From positions 1-64,000 of the forward strand of contig JAGLME010000024.1 of NCBI GenBank assembly GCA_023140195.1: a stretch of DNA of 64,000 nucleotides, in the 5' to 3' direction. Source of the stretch: Thermoplasmata archaeon (lineage in GTDB: Archaea; Thermoplasmatota; Thermoplasmata; RBG-16-68-12; SOIM01). Under the pieces are notes generated by a model. The model searched no databases, had not been told where the DNA came from, and saw nothing but the letters and a program-made list of their open reading frames with translations. Of the stretch, positions 42,489 through 49,700 are shown one piece after another; position 1 is the stretch's first letter, and each line of letters begins with the position of its first letter. A program made the translations under genes and the position numbers.

Positions 42489-42553
42489 TTTACATGTAAA
42501 CCTCACGATTAAGTGCTCCAGTTACGAATTTAGTACTGTAGGGAAACCTACAG
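42489..42553 (+). promoter_or_regulatory. Promoter region with 5' hairpin of pilin-like gene 3
   Basis: A perfect 12-bp palindrome TTTACATGTAAA (42489-42500) is followed by CGATTAAG and the hairpin CTGTAGG-GAAA-CCTACAG at 42536-42553, identical to the one before paralogue 2. The ribosome binding site GGAGTGAC overlaps the stem end, 12 bp before ATG 42566. The expected transcription start, about 26 bp after the TATA-like GATTAAG, falls at the first stem base. Confidence 0.65.
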
Positions 42554-42565
42554 GAGTGACGAAAC

Positions 42566-43066
42566 ATGAAGAAGAAATCTTTCATCCACAGGGATGAAGA
42601 GGGAGTGTCTCCGGTCATTGCGACCATCCTGATGGTTGCGATAACCGTGGTATTGGCGGCTGTGTTGTACATAATGGTGATAGGGCTAGGAGGAGGGACT
42701 CCACCTCCACCCACTGGAACTCTGCAACCTCCGAAGATTGTCGGTCCCGACGCTGTGGACGTTGACTTTGGGCGAATATCCAGCGAACAACCACCCATAA
42801 ACCTGGAGTTCGTGCTCGAATTGAACGGAACGACAGAGGGCAAATACAAGTTCTCCAGCAACAACGACGGGGATCTTACGTTCTCCGACGGAACTGACAT
42901 CTGCGACATGATGTACCTCGACTTGGCGGACAACGAGATAGTCAACTTGGGTGACGGCGTCAAGCTGACAGAGCTCTATTCGGGATCTCGATACAAGATT
43001 TCGCTGATATATTCGCCCACAGGAGACAGAATCGATTCGAAGACCTTCTCAACACCGGGGTTCTGA
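42566..43066 (+). CDS. Type IV pilin-like protein, paralogue 3
   Basis: A 166-residue protein with the same class III signal peptide as paralogue 2 (MKKKSFIHRDE, then EGVSPVIATILMVAITVV). After the membrane helix comes a Gly/Pro hinge (GLGGGTPPPPTGTLQPP) and the shared head: GPDAVDVDFGRIS, LELNGTTEGKYKFSSNNDGD, MMYLDLADNEIVNLGDGVKL and ISLIYSPTGDRIDSKTFSTP. The YxDLADNxxxNxGD stretch is the best conserved piece of the family and may bind calcium. It follows paralogue 2 by about 106 bp. A T-rich terminator-like TTTTCTTTTTATT lies about 20 bp after its stop. Confidence 0.87.
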   Translation: MKKKSFIHRDEEGVSPVIATILMVAITVVLAAVLYIMVIGLGGGTPPPPTGTLQPPKIVGPDAVDVDFGRISSEQPPINLEFVLELNGTTEGKYKFSSNNDGDLTFSDGTDICDMMYLDLADNEIVNLGDGVKLTELYSGSRYKISLIYSPTGDRIDSKTFSTPGF

Positions 43067-43126
43067 GTGGACTAGTTCCACACCCTCTTTTCTTTTTATT
43101 GTGAGGATGTCAGAGGTGACTGAAGA

Positions 43127-43579
43127 ATGAGAGGAGCTTTGCTGATGGCATTTTCAGGCGCCATTGTAATATTGTCAATCCTAGTTGCATCGTTTTTCAT
43201 CCTGACACTGGACGAAGAGGACCCTCCACCGGGAAGCCCTTGGCCACCCAATGTAGTCGGTCCAACCGCGACCAACGTGAATCTGGGCCGCTTTGTGTCT
43301 GATCTCAAGCCAACAGATCTGAAGGTCTTCCTGGAACGGAATGAGACCCACTATGGAGTCTACAGGTTTCAGAGCAATGACGATGATGTCCTGATCTTCG
43401 AGAGTGGAACCGATATCGCCGCAATTCACTACGTCGACCTTGCGGACAATCAGCACATCAATGTTGGCGATCAGTTGAAGATCAGCAATCTGTATCCGGA
43501 TTCTGACTACGTCCTAAAACTGATCTGGAGCCCCACCAATGACGTGGTAGACACAAAGAAGTTCTCAACGCCAGCCTGA
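43127..43579 (+). CDS. Pilin-like head-domain paralogue 4 (short anchor)
   Basis: A 150-residue protein with a plain N-terminal membrane anchor (LLMAFSGAIVILSILVASFF) lacking the charged prepilin leader, an acidic/Pro hinge (LDEEDPPPGSPWPP) and the shared head: VGPTATNVNLGRFV, LERNETHYGVYRFQSNDDDV, HYVDLADNQHINVGDQLKIS and LKLIWSPTNDVVDTKKFSTP. It is closest to paralogue 3 in the hinge. AGAGGTGAC seven bases before the ATG is the ribosome binding site, and the TTTTTATTG about 30 bp upstream may serve as TATA box. No 5' hairpin. Confidence 0.8.
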   Translation: MRGALLMAFSGAIVILSILVASFFILTLDEEDPPPGSPWPPNVVGPTATNVNLGRFVSDLKPTDLKVFLERNETHYGVYRFQSNDDDVLIFESGTDIAAIHYVDLADNQHINVGDQLKISNLYPDSDYVLKLIWSPTNDVVDTKKFSTPA

Positions 43580-43601
43580 CCGGACAGCCCCTTTCGCCAA
43601 G

Positions 43602-43610
43602 AATTAAATA
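43602..43610 (+). promoter_or_regulatory. TATA box of pilin-like gene 5
   Basis: AATTAAATA lies 39 bp before ATG 43649. The identical nine bases lie 40 bp before the start of paralogue 6, so both copies share a promoter type different from that of paralogues 2 and 3. Confidence 0.6.
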
Positions 43611-43648
43611 TTCCCATTTAGATAAGAGTGTGGTGAGAGGGAGATAGA

Positions 43649-44263
43649 ATGGATCCGGATTCTGACCCACAAAGGCAGCCTAATTACCCACCGCAGTATC
43701 CGCCGCAATATCCACAGCAGTATCCACCACCTGCTTATCCACCGCCCTACTACATGCCATACCAACCACCGAAGAAGGATGACAAGAAGATAATGACCAT
43801 AATCATCATCGTCATAATAGTCGTCTTCGTCGTGCCGACGGTACTGGCCGCGGTCCTGTATTTCGTGGTCATTGGCCTGGCGCCGACTGACTTTCCGCCG
43901 GGCTCTCAGGTCCCGACAGGTGTATGGGGCGCCAAGATGATCATAAGTTCAACCGAGGTGCACATCGACTTCGGCCCGATCAATCCTGAGCAGAGGCCAG
44001 TGGACATAGACATCATACTTGTGAGGAACGGAACCGTCGAAGGCGGGTACTACTTCACGTCAAACGATGATGGGATGCTATGGCTAGCCCGTGGAACGGA
44101 TGTGGGAACACTGCTCTACTCTGATCTGGCTGACAATCAGAGGATCAACATAGGCGACCGGTTAGAGATTACGAACCTGCATCCGATGTCGGACTACAGA
44201 CTCGTGATGATCTGGAGCCCAACAGGCGATCAGATAACGTCGACGTTCTTTTCTACGCCGTGA
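43649..44263 (+). CDS. Pilin-like head-domain paralogue 5 with Pro/Tyr/Gln-rich tail
   Basis: A 204-residue protein. A cytosolic tail of about 42 residues made of PQYPPQYP-like repeats (YPPQYPPQYPQQYPPPAYPP) and a KKDDKK stop precede a membrane segment (IMTIIIIVIIVVFVVPTVLA) and the external head: WGAKMIISSTEVHIDFGPIN, LVRNGTVEGGYYFTSNDDGM, LLYSDLADNQRINIGDRLEI and LVMIWSPTGDQITSTFFSTP. The tail looks disordered and could scaffold or phase-separate. No prepilin site is evident; the anchor would be a permanent type II membrane helix. GAGAGGGAG is the ribosome binding site. Confidence 0.82.
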   Translation: MDPDSDPQRQPNYPPQYPPQYPQQYPPPAYPPPYYMPYQPPKKDDKKIMTIIIIVIIVVFVVPTVLAAVLYFVVIGLAPTDFPPGSQVPTGVWGAKMIISSTEVHIDFGPINPEQRPVDIDIILVRNGTVEGGYYFTSNDDGMLWLARGTDVGTLLYSDLADNQRINIGDRLEITNLHPMSDYRLVMIWSPTGDQITSTFFSTP

Positions 44264-44316
44264 AACCTGCCGGAGCTCTTGAGATTCCCGGACCGAACTT
44301 CGCAACTGTGGATTAC

Positions 44317-44325
44317 AATTAAATA
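44317..44325 (+). promoter_or_regulatory. TATA box of pilin-like gene 6
   Basis: AATTAAATA lies 40 bp before the GTG at 44365, identical to the box before paralogue 5 and at the same distance. Confidence 0.6.
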
Positions 44326-44364
44326 CTTCGAGACCGTAGAAAAAAATGTTGAGAGGGATTAGAA

Positions 44365-44955
44365 GTGAATCTGAAACCTGAAGAACAACAACCGCAACCT
44401 CCTCCGCAATATCCACCCCAGGGCCATGGACCTCCGTACTACCAGCCTTACCCACCGCCGAAGAGGGATGACAAGAAGATCGTGATTCTGCTAGTGATCG
44501 TCATAATAGTCATCATGGTAGTGCCGATGATAACGGCCGCGATTCTATATTCATTTGTAAGAGACTTGGGACCGACGGACCTTCCGCCGAGCTCGCATGT
44601 CCCGGTAGGTGCTTGGGGCGACAAGACGATCATGAGTCCCACTGAAGTCTGGGTTGATTTCGGGTGGCTGAGCCCGGCACCGAGACCTGTGGACCTGCAA
44701 ATCATCTTGCGCAAGAACGATACGGACGAGGCAAGATACTACTTCGTACATGATCGTGCCGACACTTTGGACTTAGTTGTAGGTATATGGCTGGGCACTA
44801 TGACGTACGTAGACCTGGCGGACAATCAGCTTGTGGACATGGGGGATCAACTGAGGATGACCGGTCTGGCACCAAACTCCGACTATTTGCTCAGGATGAT
44901 CTATTACCCGACAGGGGATCAGATAACGATGACGTCATTTTCGACTCCGGCTTAG
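44365..44955 (+). CDS. Pilin-like head-domain paralogue 6 with Pro-rich tail
   Basis: A 196-residue protein built like paralogue 5: a cytosolic tail of about 37 residues (QPPPQYPPQGHGPPYYQPYP, then PPKRDDKK), a membrane helix (IVILLVIVIIVIMVVPMITA) and the shared head: WGDKTIMSPTEVWVDFGWLS, LRKNDTDEARYYFVHDRADT, MTYVDLADNQLVDMGDQLRM and LRMIYYPTGDQITMTSFSTP. The start is a GTG after GAGAGGG seven bases upstream. Its last four bases overlap the convergent FtsZ-like gene. This is the last of the six tandem copies. Confidence 0.82.
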   Translation: MNLKPEEQQPQPPPQYPPQGHGPPYYQPYPPPKRDDKKIVILLVIVIIVIMVVPMITAAILYSFVRDLGPTDLPPSSHVPVGAWGDKTIMSPTEVWVDFGWLSPAPRPVDLQIILRKNDTDEARYYFVHDRADTLDLVVGIWLGTMTYVDLADNQLVDMGDQLRMTGLAPNSDYLLRMIYYPTGDQITMTSFSTPA

Positions 44956-45881
44956 ACTCCTTCAAACCCCAACAACACAACCGTCCTCATCCTGTCCCCC
45001 ATCTCTTCCTTGTACCCACCGCAGTAGATGTCCGCATTCGGCGCCCATGTCTTTGTCTGGGAGACCACTTCTTCCAAATCCTCGGGATATCCCTCAGTGG
45101 TGCAGGATAATACGATGGCCAGGTTGGCATCGCGGGGATCCACATCCTCGAACCAGGGCGACTTGAAAGCATCATCCACAGACAGATACGTCCTCTCCCT
45201 CCCCCTGCCGTCCCCCGCGCCGAACCTCATGACGCCGCAATCCCTGAACGCCTGCTTCAGGAGCTTGTCGTCCCCTTTTGTGACCACTCTGGAGAAGTTC
45301 AATATAGGGCTCATCATCAGCTGGCCCATGACGTAGAACGCCTTTGTGAAGGGCAGGTTGGGAGCGATCTTCAGGAGCTTGTCGTTGGAGAACTCGACCA
45401 CGCAGTCCGCCGTCTTTCTCAGGGTGGCCATCCCCTGTCTGGCGACCTCCCTCCTCCGCTCCGACTCGACGCTGAAGGGTAGGGTCACCATTGCCATGGA
45501 GAGGATGTTCAGCTTCTTGGCCGCCTTCCCGATCAATGAGGGCGCCCACGTCCCCATCTCACCGCCCAGACCGGATACGATGTAGACGATGTCCGCGCCC
45601 CTGATGTGATTGGCGATCTCCTTCTCTTCGGCCATCAGTAGTTCTTTGGGGATCTTCTGAGCGGTGAGAGCAATGCCTTTCAGGGATTCCCTCTTGAGGT
45701 AGATTACGTTCTTCATGCCGAGGATCGAGCCGTGTTCCATGTCGTTGACGCCGATGGTCTCCATGCCTGGAATTGCTGGAATGTCCTCAAGGGTGTTGCA
45801 TCCAGCTCCGCCGCAGCCGAGGACCTTTACAATGGGTCTCTCAGGGTTGGCGGTGTCTCCCAAGCTCTTGACGACGGGCAT
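44952..45881 (-). CDS. Divergent FtsZ-family protein
   Basis: A 309-residue tubulin/FtsZ-like protein. The N-terminal G-box VLGCGGAGCNTLED is intact, and the later VTLPFSVESERRREVARQGM and VVEFSNDKLLKIAPNLPFTK follow FtsZ order. The T4 phosphate loop, normally GGGTGTGAAP, reads GLGGEMGTWAP. The T7 synergy loop, normally NxDxxD, reads NFSRVV with no acidic residues. It may bind GTP but should not hydrolyse it like FtsZ, so it could be a regulatory or membrane-remodelling paralogue. ATG 45881 is chosen since CCTTTATCAAA about 25-30 bp upstream is a TATA box. It converges with the pilin-like cluster. Confidence 0.82.
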   Translation of the reverse strand: MPVVKSLGDTANPERPIVKVLGCGGAGCNTLEDIPAIPGMETIGVNDMEHGSILGMKNVIYLKRESLKGIALTAQKIPKELLMAEEKEIANHIRGADIVYIVSGLGGEMGTWAPSLIGKAAKKLNILSMAMVTLPFSVESERRREVARQGMATLRKTADCVVEFSNDKLLKIAPNLPFTKAFYVMGQLMMSPILNFSRVVTKGDDKLLKQAFRDCGVMRFGAGDGRGRERTYLSVDDAFKSPWFEDVDPRDANLAIVLSCTTEGYPEDLEEVVSQTKTWAPNADIYCGGYKEEMGDRMRTVVLLGFEGV

Positions 45882-46032
45882 CGGAAGTAAATGGGAGCTG
45901 AGTTTGATAAAGGTTCTGAGAGATTGAATCGTCATGACGTGTCGACCTCTTCGACCTTGCCCGTTTCTCTTCTTCTCAGACGTGTCAATCCAGAATTATT
46001 ATCGTTGCAGAGGTGGAGTGTCTTTGCACGAA

Positions 46033-46443
46033 TCAGGGAAACTCCTCAAGAGCCTCGGCCGTGGTCATCACATCAACGTACCTGGCGGCCCTCTTTCGCA
46101 GTTCCTTATCTCCTGTAATCAAGACGCAACGGAATTCAATGGCAGCTGCAAGAACGGGAACATCGGGTTTGTCCCTGAGAGCATCCCAGTGCTTCTCAAT
46201 CTGTTCGTTGGGAGGATCATCTATGCGAACGAAGTTGCGAATCCACAGTATTGATTCCACGACACTGGGCAAGGAATAGCCCAAACTGGTCAGAGCCTCG
46301 CCGACCTCTCGCAAAACATATTCAGAAGTCATTGCCACGGCATGTCTGGACGTTCCAAACTCCAGCAGTCGTCTTTCGTTTCCATCAAATGCGATAGCGG
46401 ATACGAGAATGTTGGCATCTAGAAAGTAACTACGCTTTTTCAC
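46033..46443 (-). CDS. PIN-domain toxin (VapC-like)
   Basis: A 136-residue PIN-domain ribonuclease. The four acidic residues are visible: Asp9 in FLDANIL, Glu46 in EYVLREVGEAL, Asp94 in DKPDVPVLAAAIE and Asp112 in ITGDKELRK. This is the arrangement of the putative-toxin PIN group (DVPVLAAAIE, LITGDKEL). Family toxins cleave tRNA or rRNA. The start overlaps the AbrB-type antitoxin gene by 14 bp, so the pair is coupled; GAAG-rich sequence before ATG 46443 serves as ribosome binding site. Confidence 0.9.
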   Translation of the reverse strand: MKKRSYFLDANILVSAIAFDGNERRLLEFGTSRHAVAMTSEYVLREVGEALTSLGYSLPSVVESILWIRNFVRIDDPPNEQIEKHWDALRDKPDVPVLAAAIEFRCVLITGDKELRKRAARYVDVMTTAEALEEFP

Positions 46444-46705
46444 GGAAGTATTCCTCGAAGATCTTCTTTTTGGCGGACTTGACCGCCCTCGCTATGTCTT
46501 TCCTCGTAATGCCCCTGGCCTTCGTCTCACGGTCGAAGTACTCGAAGATTTCCTCCTTCATCGTCTTAATCCTTCGGAGTACGACAACGTCGCCAATGAG
46601 TTCCAGGATGACATATTCCTCACCGAGGCCCATCCCCTCCCTGAGTTCCTTGGGTATGGACAGCTGACCTGCCGAGGTTATCTTGGACACGTATATCGGT
46701 TTCAT
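46430..46705 (-). CDS. AbrB/MazE-type antitoxin of the PIN toxin
   Basis: A 91-residue protein: a swapped-hairpin DNA-binding domain (KPIYVSKITSAGQLSIPKEL, then GLGEEYVILELIGDVVVLRR) and a basic/acidic helical tail (KARGITRKDIARAVKSAKKK) that would bind the PIN toxin. It is the first gene of a two-gene operon. ATG 46705 gives the normal N-terminus; the longer frame from 46891 runs antisense through another gene. Repeated ACAATG and AATGT/ACATT words directly upstream fit autorepression. Confidence 0.88.
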   Translation of the reverse strand: MKPIYVSKITSAGQLSIPKELREGMGLGEEYVILELIGDVVVLRRIKTMKEEIFEYFDRETKARGITRKDIARAVKSAKKKIFEEYFREKA

Positions 46706-46737
46706 AATGTCCACATTATATACATTGTCCCCATTGT
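46706..46737 (-). promoter_or_regulatory. Candidate operator of the PIN/AbrB pair
   Basis: On the plus strand the inverted repeat AATGT-CC-ACATT (46706-46717) and the direct repeat CATTGT-CCC-CATTGT (46723-46737) lie between a TATA-like CCTTTAACC (about 46738-46746, minus strand) and the antitoxin start. This spans the expected transcription start, suited to autorepression by the AbrB-type antitoxin. Confidence 0.5.
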
Positions 46738-46749
46738 GGTTAAAGGTTT

Positions 46750-49700
46750 CTATCGACAAGAGCCGCACACCTCGTGAATCTGACCTTGAAGAACATAAAG
46801 ATCGACAACAGACCCCTTGCTGAGAGTAGGAGCTTTGCTCAAGGAGCTCAGAGGGAAGTTCTCGAGATATACCCCAAAATCGACCTTCCACCGCCCCCAG
46901 TCAACACCTGCCAGCATCACGAGCGCGGGGACATTGGGCTGGATGGAAACGGCCATGTCCATCTTCTTGGGAGATTGGTCGGACGGCAACTTCCTGAGTA
47001 TTTTCGGATAACCCACACCGAAGTACACCTCGAAACGGACCCCGAGATGCTCAGGCAACCCATTCGGTAAGGAAGGGTATGGAGATCGGCCAAAGGGGTT
47101 GTGGAGGTTGGTAACGAATGTCTCAACGGTATCAATGAACCAATGAAGAAGCTCGAAGAGAACGACCCGGTCCACAACGAAGCCTATCCTGAACCCTCCG
47201 TCGACCGCACCTCCGCTTCCCATAGCACTTACAGCCAGGTCAACATAGAGCACTACCTCGAGGATGGTCTCCTCCAGCTTGCTCGTAAGCTTGTCAATGA
47301 ACCTGCTTATCGCGGTCTCAACGAAGCCGCTCAGATCATCAGTAGAGAGGGGGATGCCAATCTCCTGCCAGGCCTCGCTGAAGCTCTCCTTCAACATCCC
47401 GTACATCGCCAACTTGAAATCGAAAGGCGGGGACCCAGGGTCAGGTGCTCTGTGCTTCACATCGACCCCGAAATCAACACTTACCTCCACACCGAGCATG
47501 GGAATTGGAATGGTGGGAACAAAACCAATAGTCTGGCTCAAACTGGTCCCCGAGTTCTTGTATATGTCCAGTTCCGGAGTGTAAAGGTCGAGCGCCCATC
47601 CGTCTCCACCTGAGTTCAGGTCGCCCGCATGAACCTCCACCATGTACGGATGAATGAGGATGAACGGGTCGATGGTAACATTCGCGAGTCCGCCATGACC
47701 GAACCCCACTGACCCGTCGATGATCAGGTACCGCTCCATACCCTCAACGGGTTCTTCGAACTCGATAAGGTAGGTTGTGAAATCCAGATCGAGGTCGATC
47801 AGATCCCCTCTGGCCCTGACCCACATACCGCATTGGCATTCCTCCTTTTCCCTGCCATCGGTCAACTTGATCTCGAATGTGAAGCCCGCAAATTCAATGA
47901 AGAAATGTTCCAGGCCGAAGTCCTTCAAGAAGTCCATCATGATATCAGAGACAACTGTCAGGACATCCGATAGGAAGGTCTGCAATAGGGAGAGTGCGAT
48001 ATCTGTCGCATCTGCGAAGGCTCCGATTACCTGGGAACCATAGTCCAGCAAGGTACTCAGAATCCCCCTGAAGAAATCCGAGAGCATCTGGAAGTAGTCC
48101 ACGAGGTCCATCAACGGCTCTTTGATGGTCTCCCAGACGACGTTCAGGAAATCCATTATGTCAGAGAGGAGTTCGTTGGTGTTGTCATAATCCACTCCCT
48201 CCAGTTCCCAGCCGGTGTACACGACGATCGTTGTGGAGAAGTTGATCTCGATGGATTGGTTCAACCAGATTGAACTGTGGCCGCCCGGTCCCAGAAGGGT
48301 CGGCTCGTTTGTCCTGAGGTGTATCGGAACCCGACCGAGGACCGAGAGGTTCCATTTCGTCTCGAAGGGTCTCTCGCTGAAGGTCAGCAGGTCGGTGTAG
48401 TGCTTTCCCAGGATGTCTCCTGAGTCGTAGCCCAGATCCCCGTCTCCAAGTCCTTCTGGATTGAAATCCACAAAGAGCATTCCTTCAGGAGCTTCGGTGG
48501 AGGGGTCTATGTTGTTCCATTGAGCAGGAAGATCGTCCGTCAACTGGTCCACCTGAAAGGTCACGGTCCTGGTGGCGTCGAATCTGGACGCAATGCCGTA
48601 GTCTCCTTCCCAGAACTCGAACGGTTCGCCGACAAGCAAAGGAAGAAGGTACTGGGAATTGGAAGCTTCGGCTCCTTCGAGCATTCCTGCAAGGAAGTTC
48701 TCGACGGCGCTGACAACCATATCAAGGAAACCAGAACCATCCAGAAAGTCCACCGCCCCACCGACGAAGAGGGAGACCGCATCTTGGCTTGCCTTCTCCC
48801 CTGCCGAATCGATGACCTGGATCAAGACCCCTACCTGCGACCCTCCTACGGCAACCTCTCTTTCCTTCACTTGTTGATACGCGAGATCTGTATCGTCCAA
48901 AAGAGCAGATCGCAGGCTCGTGAGTTGTTCCGGACTGTTGGCACCACCCTCTTTGAAGACGCGCCTCATCTCATCCATCGGGAGATCTGCTTCTGTTACA
49001 TTGCCAACGAAAGTCCAATCGAAATCGATGTTCGAGTTCACAACGGTTTCTGAGTTCACCACATCAAAAGACACATGGTTCTCCAGAATGTCAGCAGCAA
49101 CCAATTCGACTGCAGACTGAAGGACCGAGGAACGGTTGACGAAGTTGTCATACTCGTCCGCCAGGTAGTACTTCAAATCCTCGAGAAGCGCCAGGTCTCC
49201 GTTGGAGAACGAAGACAGTATCTTCTTCAATTCCACTCTCCCAGCGGGACTCGTGTAGAATCCGGCGATTTCATCCACTGCCGACACGATTTCTTGTTTG
49301 ATCTCGGTCAGAAACGAGATGTTGTCGTTCGGATTAAGGCCCTTGACATATTCCAAGTCGCTCACCAGCCCGCCTACCCGCCTTACAGCGTCCTTGGCGA
49401 TCTCAAGCATGACTTCCCTGATTGATTCTCTGATGGATTCTGCTGTCGATCTCTCCTGATCCCCACGGGTGAAATACATCTCAAAGAAGTTGAGCCAGAT
49501 ACTGGATCGACCAACACTCTCGCTGATGTCCACTTCCTCGAAATCGATCTGATGATTGGGGGAATCAAAGGCCGCTTCGATAGTGAAGATGACAGAATCA
49601 TAGCCGACGATCGAATCGCTGGAGTGAATTCGAAACCGGTGCGGTTGCTCGGTGCCGTTTGCATACCAAGTATGATACTCGTCCGTTTGCCTGACCGCAA

